Assembly (NCBI GenBank): GCA_009823505.1
Contig: VZQC01011955.1
Location: forward strand, 412,770-476,769
Direction of reading: 5' to 3'
DNA length: 64,000 nucleotides
From: Rhizomys pruinosus
Lineage: Eukaryota > Chordata > Mammalia > Rodentia > Spalacidae
Positions within the stretch are counted from its first letter, which is position 1. Each line of letters starts with the position of its first letter. A model generated the notes under the pieces. The model did no database searches. It was not told the DNA's origin and saw only the letters and a program-made list of their open reading frames with translations. Shown in pieces: positions 45,640 through 59,322 of the stretch. The translations under genes were made by a program, and so were the position numbers.

Positions 45640-48170
45640 ACTCAAGCATTTAGAAGCAGAGTGTTTCCTAGCTGCCTGTCATAGCCATCTGGATAGCATT
45701 TTATCTGTTCTTTGGAGAAATAGGATGAGGATGGACGGGCAGAAATGTATTCAGAAGAAAACAAGACGAGCAGGGCTTAGCAGCACTGGTGGGGTTGTGG
45801 GTCAGTCTGCTGTGGTCAGTGTGGCTAGCCTCTCCTGCCTCACAGTCCACGGCCACACAGCTCACTTTTTACATGCTTCTTGCCACTTGCAGAAGTATGC
45901 AGTAAAGCATAATAATAGACGGTTAGAGAAAAAACGACTTAGGGGATTGGTTCTTCTAGTCCTTCTAGTCACTTCTTGTACTAAGTGGGGAAACTGAGGC
46001 CCTGAGCAGGGGTAGGACAAGCCATCCGAGTGCATCTTATACAGGTAGAAGTTGTCTTATAAAGTAAATGTTGAATTGTGGCATGTAGCTCCTTTCTGGG
46101 CCTCAATTGTCTGAATTAGAGTCAAATATATATTGTGTTCCCTGCTGGGAGGCTTGTCTTGGGACAATTAGGTGAGTGGCCCAATTAGGGAGAGTGACTG
46201 AGCAGAGTAACAGCTACAGACAGACATGCATAGGGAAAGTACACACCAAGAAAAGGTATCTGCATAGGCATCTGTTATATTAGCAGCAAACCCAAACACT
46301 ACCTTACAGCTTCTCAGAGCAGCCTAGACACACCTGCAGATACCAGGCACCAGATACAGGACACGTAGCAACACTTCAAGCTCTGTGTCACTTTTTGGAG
46401 AGAGCAGTCCTGAAGTTCTCTCTGTATATGCTCCAGATTCTGTGCTGAACCCAGGAGGATGCTTGATAATGAGTTCTGGTACTTTGCTCTCCATCCGACC
46501 CCATTGGCCAACCTTCTGAGACATGCCAGCATGGTTAGGTGGCACCACAAGCCCCAACCTGAGGATAAAGTTGCCTCATTGACCAGGATTCCTTTCTGAG
46601 TCATCATGAACCTCTTCTACATCTGCACACACGTACACATCTACATCTCCCAGACCAGTGCAGAGGTCTAGCAAAGGTATTTTCATGGTGTAAGCTCTGT
46701 GACATACTGAAGCCAATAGGCATACTTTAGAAGTGGGCCTGGGGTGGAAGAAGGTGGAGGTAATGAAGCTATGGCTCAAACCTTGGGTCCCCTGGCAGGA
46801 GAGACTCCAGGTCTGTTCCTAGGCACATGTCAGCATCTTAACTGGGGCACCCAGCAAGCAGTCTTTCCTGTTTAAGACCTTAATCCAGGATTAAGAAGAG
46901 GAAAGTTACCTCTGCAAAGAGTTATTTGGAGAGGGGCTTAGTCTCTCCCAACATGCTAAAGTGGGCAGAGGAGTAGTAACCACAGCATGGTCATCTCTCT
47001 GTTGCAAGATGGTGGGACTCTAGAAACTACAACGTGGAACTGGGCCTCTGATTCAACTCTAATAGCGTGTCTGTGTCCTCTTTATTCATACAAATTCCTT
47101 GTTGGTAATTAGTGTATGCTTTAGGATGAAAAAAGGTCCTGGAAAAGACTCACAGAGTTGCCTGCTAGGGGATTCTCGGGAAATGTTCTTGGAAGCAAAG
47201 CTTTTGGTTTTCTTGCTTTGAAGTACATGAGGGAGTCAGGATTGGGCAGGGGAACAGGAGGTGAAACTTTCATACACCTGAAATAGACTAGTCAGTGCTG
47301 TGGGAAGCTCTGGAGCTGAGATTGATCTCAAATCAAGACAAAGCAGTTCTTGTGTCCTCTTGTAGACCAGCCGGGTAGATGTTGTCTGTTCTCAGAGAGG
47401 GCCATATTCTTGGGTGAGGCTGCTATCTTTGATGTACAGAAGTTCTCAAAGAGGAACTCAGCTGTGGGCCACCTACAGCTGTTGCTCTGGGCGGGTAGGG
47501 GAGTGAGTGGTTTGTTCAGGAAAGGAGAAGGCCACTAAGGTAACCTCTGTGCTGTTGTAGTCCCACATTGGTCTAGGACTTGGGCACATGTATTTCTTAG
47601 TGTCTTTTTTACCCTCAGTCTCTCAGAGAGCAGCAGTCCTCTGTTGGCAGAGGAGGTTTCTACTGAGATAGAAAGTCAAGGAATGTCAAGGGTAGCTAGT
47701 GGCAGACTCTGTGTCCACAATAATCACTCTATAGGTGCTGTAAGGAACATTCAATTAAGTTGTTTATGGTAGTATTAATCCCTTTCCATCTTGACCCTGG
47801 GATTGTGCGCAAGTTCATGGTCTTTAATTTGCATCATTAAGAGTGGATTAGATCCCTGTCCCCGTGTTAGAGATCTCCAGCCATGTTTGTAACCAATCTG
47901 CTAGCAGGTTCTTGGTTCAGAGTTTTCCTTCCTGGACAGTTACAATCCCCTGTATAGAAAACAACTTGCCTTAAATGCTTCCTGTTAGTGAAATGGACCC
48001 CTTGCCTTTGAACTACCAACTCCACCTACCACCTTTCCTACTTTCCGTACTTAAAAAAATAATTCTCATAAACCCTCCTGTACCTCCTGGACTCTACAAA
48101 TATGCACACTGTTGCTTCCCATAGAATCATGACCACAGACTGTTCCCCTTAAGATTTTTGTTCTCAAGTC
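45640..48170. other. Unique non-coding block
   Basis: The longest stretch without a recognised SINE (about 2.5 kb). No splice pair or coding frame convincing. Confidence 0.4.
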
Positions 48171-48173
48171 CCA

Positions 48174-48178
<5 letters not shown>

Positions 48179-48223
<45 letters not shown>
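48179..48223. repeat. (CT)n microsatellite
   Basis: About 22 pure units. Confidence 0.95.
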
Positions 48224-48227
<4 letters not shown>

Positions 48228-48229
48228 GT

Positions 48230-49715
48230 GCACACAGTCCACTTGTGTGCCTTACCCAGTCCTTCCCACGTACCAGGCATAATGTTATGAACACAGGAGG
48301 GACCCTGTGCTTCCATGAAAGGAACACTTTTGGTGTCTGTTATTATGTATAGATTCCTGCTTGGTGTCACTGAACAAATATTTCTGGGGCCCTAGAAGAA
48401 AAGGGTCATCATAATCTTTTCCAAAGCATTTCCGAACATCACGAAACTTAGCCACAGAAGGTTGTCTTTTTATAAACCTAAAGAATGGAGCAAAAATAAT
48501 CAATTGACTTAAAACCTGAAGGTCAGGGAATGGTAACACTAGGACTTGGCCACTTAAAATTTGTCCTTAGATGCAGATAAGTGATATCTTGGAGAATTTA
48601 ATAAATACATAGAAATGACTCAATCTTCTTTTCTTCTGTGAAGTTGGAATAATACAATTAAATAAGATGCAAACCAATGTGCCTTTCAGAAAGTTCCCAG
48701 GCAAGGACTGACACATTGCCCTCTCTTTGGGTATTATGTCATATTCTACGGGAAACAGTAAAAAGAGGAAAATGCCCTTGCTTTTGCAATTTTTAATTCA
48801 AAATACATGTCATGAGATTATATTTATGCAGAAGCATTATACATGGCTTAATTGGTGTATGAGATGAACTGGGGATAGTTCAGAATTCGCAGATGGTTCT
48901 AGTGTGGTAAAATTTGGAAAGTGCTGGTAGAAATCATTCAGTGGATTTGGCCAAAAACCTACAATTAATGGTTGTAAACATTTAAAAACATAAAGGAGTT
49001 CTACAAGCACCATTTATTCTATTTGGATAGGCTTTAAGAAACTTGAGGAGACTATTGGTCTGCATGGTGAAGCAGGATTTAACTGATGTGTGGGAGTGCC
49101 TACCCTGCAGTCTCTGTCCCAAATGGGCTAGCATTAAGTGAAATTCCCCCTATATCCTTCCTGGTTGTATCTGGTCCCAGAGAAGGCTTCTGTACCTACA
49201 TATCTCTTTATGCGTGATGAAGTTTTAGCTACAGGGGACCTGTAGGTAGACAGTATTGGTGTGCAGCCAAGCAAATACTGTAATGAAGCTGCGAGGCTTC
49301 ACTGCCTTCTCCATGCATCCTTTTAGCTATTTCTTGCTTCCGGTTTTCATTATGCAGACATCCTTATGTGCAAGATGCAGTATTAATGAGAGGCCTTGGC
49401 TTACAGCTAGGTCAGAGTCCATCGGTGCATTCATTTGGACACCCCCGTTTGGCTCACATGGAGTAGAGTCTGTGTTGAACTCAGGGAGGGCAGAGCAGAG
49501 ACTTAAGGAACATTAGTTTTCCTAAAATTGTGGCTCATAAAACCTGGACAGTATTCTGAATAGAATTACATAATGGAAAGTGGATTTAATTCAGAGCACT
49601 GGATGGTCAGAGCATACCAACTCCTTTATACCATTCAAGAACAGTGACGTCCAGTCAAAAGACACAAACTATGTCAATAATTTGAACAGAAAAAATTAAT
49701 ATTAAGAATCATTAA
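48230..49715. other. AT-rich unidentified DNA
   Basis: No repeat named. Some parts (48550-49060) could be an old LINE or LTR remnant, but no diagnostic motif was seen. Confidence 0.35.
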
Positions 49716-49741
49716 CAATATTATTATTATTATTGTTATTA

Positions 49742-49859
49742 TTTGGTCTTTTTGAGACAGGGTCTCCCTGTAGCCCAAGCTGGACTGGAACTCACAGAGA
49801 TCTGCCTGCCTCTGCCTCCCAAGTGCTGAGATTAAAGACATGTATCAACATACCTGGCC
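49742..49859 (-). mobile_element. B1 SINE, internally deleted
   Basis: ctttttgagacagggtctccctgtagcccaagctggactggaactcacagagatctgcctgcc...acctggcccc. The central 'tctgtagaccaggctgg' portion is absent. Confidence 0.85.
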
Positions 49860-49869
49860 CCAGAATTAA

Positions 49870-51570
49870 GATTAAGAAACTCAAGAAAGAAGGAACAGAC
49901 AGAGATACAGCTGTAGCAGGCATAGCCACTTTAGGTTGAAGCAGAAAACTCACTGAAGGAATAACCTTGTAAGAGGGCCTCAGCCCAAGGCCTAGATGGA
50001 GAGCTCACTCATTGGAGAGGATGTAGTCCAAGCTCAGTGTATGCCAGAGGTTCCTGAGATGCTGCAGGGTGGGGCATATAATATAGAAACTGTCCACTGA
50101 TGTCCCTTTAAGAGGAGTAAGTTCCCTCTATGTGCACCCCCTCTTCAGAACCCTCTGTTAGCAATGCTGGGTCTCCTTTCAAGGGAGAAATGTTTCTCAA
50201 AGCAGGGTACAGAAGGGTGAATTTGTTGGCCAGGGCCAACAGACTGAAAACCGACTGAGGGAGGAACAATGAAAGTAATATTGCAGGGTTGTGTGGGAGA
50301 AGATTAAATAAGATAATTTGACAAATTATAAAATCAAATGCCTTTCACTTAACTAGGTATTTATGGAAGTTGCAAAGAATGTTTAAAAAAATGCCCCCAA
50401 AACAAAAACCAGGTTTGGGATAAGGTCAGGTTCTACCACTTGGCCTCTTCATCAGCTTGAAATAACAAAATCTGTCAATCTTGTTCATGTTCCTAGCACT
50501 TGATTCTTTGTAAATGTTAGATTTCTCCTCTTCTTTCATTTTGATGTAGTCTGCATACTTAAAGAATCCCCTAGATGCCTGTCTACTCTATACAAAAGTC
50601 CTCATGACTTGGATGATGATATAAAACAATCAGGCTTATTTTTGCCCATCATTCTGCATCATTCCACAAAATCAGGTTCACTTAAAATGCTTGAGTGCTT
50701 CCTCTGGAAAAGTCTTCATTGTGATGCAAATAAGATTCATAGATATAATAAGACTTATCCTGTGATCGCAGCTTCGCATTCTTGTCAACAACAATTAAGC
50801 ACTTGAGGCGAACAATATTCTGTGTGGACAGTAACCTCTTTACCTAAAACAATTGGATATTGCTGAGTTCAGTGAGGCTATCTGGGTCAAGAGGATTTGC
50901 ACACATACCTTTCTGTTTCTCCAGAGTGCCATCTGGAATGTACTTTTGATCCTGAACAGGACTGTGAGAGACCTCATTTTCATTTAAAACTAGAGGCTGG
51001 TATTTCCTGTTTCCATGGGAAAATTTTAATTTAGGAAGGAGTACCAACTTTTAGCTCAGTTTCCTAAATTAATTTACAGAAGAGCCATTTGGGAATTCAG
51101 GAACCAGAGAGTTTAGCTATCAAAGTGTGCAGACTGGATCTGAGGCCATAATTCATCTGTGGAAGTCCAGTTAGCTATGGAGTGACTCAATGTGATTGAC
51201 AGATAGCATTAGGAAGTGGCCTGAGCCTTTGTAGGGACAGGTCCACAGCACCTCTTTTCCTGCATAGGGTGATGGGTAGGGGTAGGTAGGAAAGGTAGGT
51301 TGGATGTGTTCAGATATATATGAACAGTTCGGTCATCGTATACTGCAGGAAAGTCATTGAATCCTCTACCTCTTTCATCATCTGAAAAATGGGGATTATG
51401 AGTGCCTATCTTTTATATTGTTGGCAAGATTGCATGAAATTACTTGCTTAGAAAATTTCATTGCACTTATAAACTACTCTTGTTATTATCAGGATAATTT
51501 TGGTTTTATTATAGCTCAAGTGAGGAGTTTCTATAATGAGAAAACATTATAGTGTCTTCAATTTGCTTGA
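49870..51570. other. Mostly unique DNA with a MIR
   Basis: MIR at about 51340-51500 (catctgaaaaatggggattatgagtgcc). Remainder unidentified. Confidence 0.45.
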
Positions 51571-51624
51571 TATGTAGCTTTCTTTTTTTTTTTTTCCTGT
51601 CTTTCCTTTTTTTGGGCGGGTGTT

Positions 51625-51772
51625 CTTTTTAAGACAAGGTCTACCTGTATCCCCAGCTGGCTTGGAATTCCTTATATAGACCAGGTTGTCCTTGATCTCA
51701 CAGAGATCCATCCACCTGCCTACCTGCCTACCTACCTTTGCTGGGATTAAAGGCATGTACTATCATGCCCAT
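51625..51772 (-). mobile_element. B1 SINE
   Basis: Reversed B1 (tttaagacaaggtctacctgtatccccagctggcttggaattcc) containing a small ctac/ctgc repeat (51715-51738) and ending near atcatgcccattttg. Confidence 0.8.
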
Positions 51773-52167
51773 TTTGTTATGTAATTTTTTAAAAATGGTA
51801 TGCATCTTGGGTAGAGCTGCCAAACAACATGTTGGTGAAATACTATACGGTTACCATATACACCTTATGATTTTATACTTAAAGATTTGTTAATACCTCT
51901 GTTAAGACTAGAAGACTTTTATTTATGTTTTTTAATAGTAGATATTGGTGAATACAGAAAATAGCAGCTTTAATTTTTTTTTTTGGAGATATGCATTATA
52001 TATATATTAGATGAACTAAGAGGTGGGGTGTATTACATGCATTTGCCTCATTAAATGCTTACACTGTATATGACTTGTGTTTTTTTGTGTGTGTGACTAT
52101 TAAAGACCAAGAAACATCTGAAGCTTAGTTTGGCTAACTTTATAAAAGGGCATAAAATTAGTACTCA

Positions 52168-52417
52168 GGGCTGGAGGGATGGCCTAGCGGTTAAGAGCGA
52201 CGACCGCTCTTGCAGAGGACCCGGGTTCGATCCCCAGCACCCACATGGCGGCTAAGAACCGTCTGTGACTCCGGTTCCAGGAGAACTCCAGTTCCAGGGG
52301 AATCCGAGACCGTCTTCTGACCTCCGCGGCATCGCACGACACGGGTGCGCAGACCTGCATGCAGACAATACATTCATACACATAAAAATAAATAAATAAA
52401 TAAAAATTAAAAAAAAA
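52168..52417 (+). mobile_element. B2 SINE, full-length and young, with intact Pol III boxes
   Basis: A complete tRNA-derived head, B2 body and A-rich 3' end with AATAAA repeats, flanked by the 14-bp duplication aaaattagtactca (52154-52167 and 52418-52431). The A box TGGCCTAGCGG (52180-52190) and B box GGTTCGATCCC (52224-52234) both fit RNA polymerase III consensus. CpG dinucleotides are well preserved, indicating recent insertion. The body contains a 17-bp tandem duplication (52269-52285 and 52286-52302, two mismatches), seen in several other copies here. It is the best representative of the active B2 subfamily in this genome. Confidence 0.9.
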
Positions 52418-52429
52418 AAAATTAGTACT

Positions 52430-53690
52430 CAATAGAACCAGCATTTGAAATTACACTTATCTGATGCTGAACTTACCATTTTTATCTATTGTTAACAATA
52501 TAAACCATGAACGTACTAGCAGTTGAGGCCACAGAAGAGAAAGATTTATCTGTGCATCTTATAATAGAAATGGAAGAGATCTTGAAAAGGTAGGATAGTG
52601 TATTCAGAGTCATGCAGTGAGTGATCGGGAAAGCATCAGTCAGTGTAGAGGGACTGACTAATCAAGTGCAGTATTCCTGTGTGCTGAAGACACAGCAAGG
52701 AAATAACCTTCAATATTTTTAGGGAGGCAAAACCAACAGAAAGTACATAGACTTTGCATTTAATTTCTAAGTTCTATATTTTAGTTTGTAGGGAAGCAGT
52801 GGGGGAGGTTCTCAACTTTTTATTTTTATACCTTTGCTTTTTTTCACCATCTTTTAAGTGATACAAAGAAGAATGTACCCACGTGTTGGCTTTTTCAGAT
52901 AGAAACTGAGTCCCAGATGGGGTGGTAGAACGGCATACAAACACAGATGTGAACAACAGTTAGATGTTGGTTTGGGATCCAGATCTGATCCAAATACAGA
53001 TCATTCTCTTGAATAGAAGTAGTAGGTAGTCTCTCCAAAGCAGGAAAGCTGCTGCGTAAGCCATGATAGGGAAGGAAGAATGAATCAAGTCGACACAGTG
53101 TATGACTCCCTTGGGTTTGCCAGTATGTCTTTCTTGGGAACTTAGATTCCTTTAAGCAACTGTAGTAGGGTCAGAGTCCGAGTTTACCTGCTTCCTAGAT
53201 TCCATGAGGCTGCTGTTCTTCCACTAGGCTCTTGGAAAAAGCCATCATAATGAGGCTGGGAGTTGGAGAATGAAATTTTTCCCCTCACCAGATGTCCAAG
53301 AAATATTAGCTCCCAGCATGAGGTTGACAAGCAAGATACAGGTGGCACCTGTGGATTATAGTGAATACCATCTTCAACGTGTTCTGTCATGTCACGTAGA
53401 GCAGACAGACAAGCACTGTTCCTTAGGAAGAGCTCAAGAATGAGAGTGTGCACATTAGTCCCTTGCTGCTCATTGCGGTTTCAAGGGATAGCAAGATGGG
53501 ATTCAAAAGACAGACTGAAACATTCTCATGAAACTACCACATCAGAGTCTGTAGACTGATCCGATCCTTGCGGGATGATGAGAGCCTGAGATGAAGTCAT
53601 CCTCATCCTTGCTTTTTGTTGGATTTGGATTATTGCTCTTCCTACATCCTTAAACAGATGACAGTCCTCCAGGTATCATGAGCACACATG
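52430..53690. other. Unique non-coding block
   Basis: No repeats or exons recognised. Confidence 0.4.
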
Positions 53691-53699
53691 GGGGCTTTG

Positions 53700-54075
53700 C
53701 TGTAGTTTGGATCTGAAATGTTCCCCCAAAGCCCATGCAGTAAAGAAATGACTGTGGTCCTACTGGGAGATGGTGGAGCTGTTAGGAAGTGGAGCATGCT
53801 TGAGGAAGTTAGGCTATTGAAGCAGTCTCATTGATGGCAACTGTGGGAGCCCAGGTGCTTCCTTTCCCTGCCCTTGCTTCCTTGCTTCCATGATGTGAAC
53901 AGGTTTCCCACTTCTCATGCTTCTGCTGGGATGTGGGGCTATCTCACCACATATTCCCAAGACAATAGAACTCTTTGTGGACTGAAGCCTCTTCAATGGC
54001 GCCAAAGCAAATCTTTCCTCTTTTAAGTGGCTGATCTCAGGTATTTTGTCATAGCATCGGAACACTAACACAGTC
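53700..54075. mobile_element. Old interspersed repeat, probably DNA transposon-derived
   Basis: gtagtttggatctgaaatgttcccccaaagcccatg, ...tgggagatggtggagctgttaggaagtgg..., ...gcaaatctttcctcttttaagtggctgatctcaggtattttgtcatagcat. This order is found in a common mammalian medium-reiterated repeat. The exact family name is not certain. Confidence 0.5.
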
Positions 54076-54129
54076 AGTTGGTGATCATGAGTTTAGAGCA
54101 TTCACAGCTCCAGTCCCTATATTACTACC

Positions 54130-54500
54130 TTTTCTAACTACTGTGACAGAAACCCTGACATGAAGCAACCTAAGAGAGGAAGGGTTTATTCTGGCTTACA
54201 GTCCATGGTGTCAGGGAAGGCATAGTAGCCGGTGTCTCCATGGCAGTGTGCATCTCCAAAGCAGGGAGAGCCACGAGATAGCCTGTTCATATTTGGCAGA
54301 TCAGGAATCAAAGATCCCAGGCCAGAAGTGGACCCAGAGTATCAGCTGAAGACCCAGTCTTATAGCCTTATGTCTGTCAGCTGTGGTCCAGGCCTCAAAG
54401 ATCCTCCCCGTTCCCAGAACAGAGCCACCAGCTGGGGCCCACATGTTCAAACATATGAGCTTTTGAGGGACATTGCACATGTGAACCATGGCAGCTTCTT
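54130..54500. mobile_element. Old interspersed repeat, rodent/mammalian type
   Basis: actgtgacagaaaccctgacatg...gaggaagggtttattctggcttacagtccatggtgtcagggaaggca. Familiar layout of a dispersed repeat; family not named. The 120-codon frame across it is a by-product. Confidence 0.45.
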
Positions 54501-55129
54501 TCTTGCTTTGGACCTTTACTTTTTCCAGGACTTGGTATCCTCATCTGTTAGATGGGTGAGTTGGGCCTATTCGGGTGACTGTATTTGGAACTGAATGACT
54601 TCAGGGAATAATTGCTTCATAAACCATGAATGACTTTATAGAGCTTTTTCTTGGCACAGTAGTGACTGAATAGGGTTAACAGACAGAACATGCTCCTGGA
54701 GTCTGTATCCGAAGACCAGCACTGTATTTTAGGGAATGGATTGAGAATTCAGTTTTAAGAGATACAGCGTAGAATGTGACAAGTCAGATGACTCTTCTCT
54801 TCCATGAAGGCAGATGTATAAGGTGGGCGTTCCTCTTCCGTCTGTGAGAGTCCAGTCTGTTCTGTTGTCTCACAAGTCAGGGAGGTGCTGTCTTGCAGAG
54901 GCCCTCAACCGTTTCCTTCTGCAGATCATGGTCTCCAGTACTGTCTCCCTTCTCCCTGTTCCCAAGGCTCAGGCTAGGAGAGCAGCTGTCATCCCATGAA
55001 GGATGCAAAGCTCTGTTTGGAGCCTGGCACCTGTGTTTTTATTTAGCATCATGTCCTTGATACAGGTTGACCTAATAGGTAACACCTGGGAAATAATTGG
55101 TGACAGCAAAGGGAGCAGAGGCTCTTGGG

Positions 55130-55741
<612 letters not shown>

Positions 55742-55749
55742 GTGAGTGC

Positions 55750-58250
55750 CCTCCGATCTCCTCAGGGTCCCTGCTCCCCGCCCCCGCCCCCCACTGCCCA
55801 ATGCATGAATGAATGAATTCCTCTGCACTGCACTCTGCTACCGTTCCTAATGGCTTCCAGGTTAGTGCTGCTCGTGCTGACGCTTGTGTGTATGTGTCAG
55901 TCTATCTTTGTTTCCTCAGGGGATTTTGGTGAAGGGGGTGTTTGTGTCCTAGGCTGGGGTGGGGGTCCTTGGCTGGGGGTAGGGGGGCTGGATCGTGGAC
56001 CTGTCTGTCTGGTTGTGTGCTTTCTCCAAAGCAGGGCATGGGCTACTCAGGGCTGCCAAGAACACAGACCTTCCGAGGCAGAGTAAATCTGGAGTCCATG
56101 TTGTTTGCTTCTGTTCTCTGTTCGGGGATCCAAGAAAGCAGCCAGTGTGACATCATGCTGCGGAGATGCCACACTGCTTTTCCCTCCCGGCTGGCTGGCC
56201 TTTTCCCTTCTCCTTCCTCCCCATCTCTTGCCAGGGACACTGCCTGAGCTGAGCCGTGGAACACTGAGTGGTGGCTGCAGGGTGGGCTGGAACTATGGGG
56301 TCCTCTTGGCCAGTAGTACCTAATAAGAGCCCTCTGACTTGGAGAAAGGCCGTCAGGCGATTGAATTAATGGTGCGTCATAGAGGTGGCCAGTTGCTGGG
56401 GGAGGCTGGACCAGCCATGTGCTCCTGTTCCCCACCCACTGACTTTCCGTGGGTAGGAGGTGACAAGAGCAGTGGCCAGGAAGATAGGGACAGACAAGAC
56501 ACTACTTGTCAAGAAGGGAGACGACATGGCTCTGGCCAGCAGAAGGAGAGGATGAGGGGACGCAGACAGCTTGTGACTCAGGGAAATAAAGGGACTTGCT
56601 TTTTCTGTGGCTTAGCTGGCGCTTGACTTAGTGATTTACCATGTGTTTTGAGAAAATAGGCACCCAGTGGCTAGGCTGTACTCTCTTATACTTCTGTGCA
56701 GTTAGCTAGTTGCTTGATTTAGAGAAGTGGAGGGGTCTGTAAAGACTTGGAACATGTCTCCCTTGGGCCTTATCCAGTAGCTCATCCAGGGTTGGGAAGT
56801 GATCTTTGCTAGCAGAACTGCTGTGTGGACAACTCTTCACCCCTCTGCTCCCCTCGCTCCCCTCTCCCCAAGTTGAATGGTGGGTGTAATTCTAGCCCTT
56901 GCCTTGCATAGCACTACACAGGAGTCTAGGACCAGTATGGAAAAAGCTGGCCTTGGAAGGAGAGTTGGGGAAAGGGCTATTTTGTGTCAGGAGAGTGAAA
57001 TGTCAAGGGAGCAACTTAGAAACTAGCACCTGGGGACCTTATGTGTGGGTGGTCAGTCAACTGGGGAGGTAAACTTGTTAGACATTTAAGCAACTTGGAA
57101 CATCAGGCCAGGAAAGAATGAAGGGGTAAGCACTTGTCATCATACCTAGAAATAAACTCCTTCCCCTCTCTGATATTTCCTCTACTGAAAAGAGCAAGCC
57201 TACAGCTTCCTGTCCCGAACCCACTGAGTTCTGTGTCCTATCAGATGCAGGTTCCTGGTCAGGTGGTGTGGGGTGAAGGGGGGGTGCCATACAGGAAAAA
57301 CAGACTTACAAAATGATGTTAACAAGATTGCGTAGTGTCAGCCCAGGATTGACCAACGCTGTCTATAAATATTGTAGGCTTTGTGGGCCCCATGATCTCT
57401 GTCACAGGTACCTGAGTCTGCCTCAGACAGTGGAAGTCACTGTGAACAATTTGTGGATAAGTGAGCGTGGCTGTGTTCACAATAAAGCTTGTCTTTGGAC
57501 TCCTGTGAGTTTCATATGGCACAAATTTGTCCCACCACCTACAATTTAAAAGCACAAAAAATATGATTTCATCCAAATAAGAGAAACTGTAAGGTTCATG
57601 GTTTTGTGTCTGGGCTAGAGATATATTCCTATTAGCAGTTCAGGATTGTAGTGTGACTTGACTTGGAATAAAAGCAGGGTGACTTCATCATGCTGCCAGA
57701 ACCCAGGGCCTGTCTAGTGAGGGGAAGTGGTGGGTGGATCTGCTCCTTGTAGGGAAACACATCCGTACATAACACGTGTAGACATTCCCTTATCTAGGAT
57801 AAGGTGGAAGTACCCAGAGGCCCAAAGAGAATATGACTAATTCCAGATTTCCCTGATTCAGAAGATGGCTCCAAAAATAGGTTTTTGCTCTGATTTCTGG
57901 AGTACATGGGGTGAACATCCTGCTTTATTCTGAGTCGGTCGGACCAGTGCTGCAGTGGTACAGCGAGGCCTGAGCTCTCCAGTGTACGAGCTGTGGTCAA
58001 CTGGGATCCAACCTGACAGTGAGCCCAGCCAGTGGCTGAGGGATCCAGCAGCACGTATACGAGGAGCCAACAGGCACAGAGAGCACGAGAGCTGTGTGAA
58101 GTGTTGTGTGCAAATGAATGAGATATATGGCTTCTCAGAGGGCACAGTGCAACTTTGGTAGGAAGCCGAAGGAAATAGCTTGGACTTTCTCAGAGTTCTT
58201 CAAAGGGGAAATGATTTATGTGTCAAATAATAACTTCTATGGTTTGTCTT
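55750..58250. other. Unique non-coding block
   Basis: GC-moderate at 55.8-56.6 kb, no SINE for 2.5 kb. No exon pair recognised beyond the candidate donor at 55742. Confidence 0.4.
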
Positions 58251-58265
58251 ATAAGAGATCAACCT

Positions 58266-58410
58266 TAGCAGTGCCTGGGAATTAGACGCCACTTAGTGGT
58301 AGAGAGCCTTCCTAGAACATACCAGGTACTGAGGTTGAACGGCAGCCCAGTAGAAACAAAACAACACAATAAAGAAAATTTAGGAAAAAAAAAAAAAAAA
58401 GAAAAGAAAA
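58266..58410 (+). mobile_element. ID-like SINE
   Basis: cacttagtggtagagagccttcctagaacataccaggtactgaggttgaacggcagcc, then an A-rich tail ending in 16 A. Confidence 0.65.
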
Positions 58411-58642
58411 TTTGGATGGAACTGTAGGTGAGATGGTTTTAATTTCTGAGAACAGGTTTGAGGAAGTTAAATGCTTTTAGTTTGAGAAAGGAGGTCAGGT
58501 ATGAAGGAGGGGCTAGACCCCAGGAGCTGACCTTAAATTTGGAAAAGCTGGAAAGAAAGAAAATGGTACTAAGTGTTATGTATGTTTTAAAAATAATAAC
58601 TTCCTAGGGGGTAGTGGGAAACAATAGGAAGGAAACAGAAAT

Positions 58643-58810
58643 CCCAAGGGTTTTAGCCTTTTAAAAATATTTCATTTATTTTTATTTTATGTATGTGAGT
58701 GTTTTGCCTGCATATATGTAGGAAAGCCCAAGGGTTTTAGCCTTTTAAAAATATTTCATTTATTATTTTTATTTTATGCATGTGAGTGTATTGCCTGCAT
58801 ATATGTAAGT
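58643..58810. repeat. 84-bp tandem duplication at a B2 edge
   Basis: cccaagggttttagcctttt begins at 58643 and again at 58727. The following B2 tail and body sequence is repeated with small changes. Confidence 0.85.
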
Positions 58811-58970
58811 ACACCTATGCCATTCAAGGCCTGTGGAGGTCAGAAGAGGACCTTGAATTCTCCTGAAAATGGAGTTTCAGAAGGTTGTAGCTACCATGTG
58901 GGTGCTGGGAATTGAACCCAGGTCCCTCTGCAAGACTAGTCAGTATTCTTAACCAATGAGTCATCTCTCC

Positions 58971-58976
<6 letters not shown>
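58741..58976 (-). mobile_element. B2 SINE, older
   Basis: Reversed B2 (ggaggtcagaagaggaccttgaattctcctgaaaatggag...gagtcatctctccactc). Its left part is included in the 84-bp duplication. Confidence 0.8.
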
Positions 58977-59012
<36 letters not shown>

Positions 59013-59029
59013 GGTAGGTAGGTAGGTAG
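58975..59029. repeat. (TG)n followed by (TAGG)n
   Basis: About 17 TG units, then five TAGG units. Confidence 0.93.
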
Positions 59030-59094
59030 TTAGGTGTGTGCATGCACCCATGCACACAGAGGCCAGCAGAAAATGTCAGGAGTCTTCTATCCTT

Positions 59095-59322
59095 CTTCGC
59101 CTTGTATTTTGAGACAGGTCTCTCACTGAACCAAAAGCTTGCTGTCTCAGTTAGGCAGCTGGCTGGCAAGCTTTTCCCACCCACCTGTCTCTGCCCCGCA
59201 CTGCTGGCCTTACAGGTACACATGTCCATTTTCAGCCTCTTATGTATATACTGGGGATTTGTATTCAGATCATTTGCTTTCACAACAAGGGCTCTCACCC
59301 ACTGAGCTATCTCCCCAGCCCC
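59095..59322 (-). mobile_element. Rodent interspersed repeat, 'actgaacctggagctca' family
   Basis: ttttgagacaggtctctcactgaacc...actggggatttgtattcagatcatttgc...cactgagctatctccccagcccc. Confidence 0.55.

Noticed and set aside
54232..54594. 120-codon + strand frame
   Set aside because: Lies in an old interspersed repeat and has no start or domain support.
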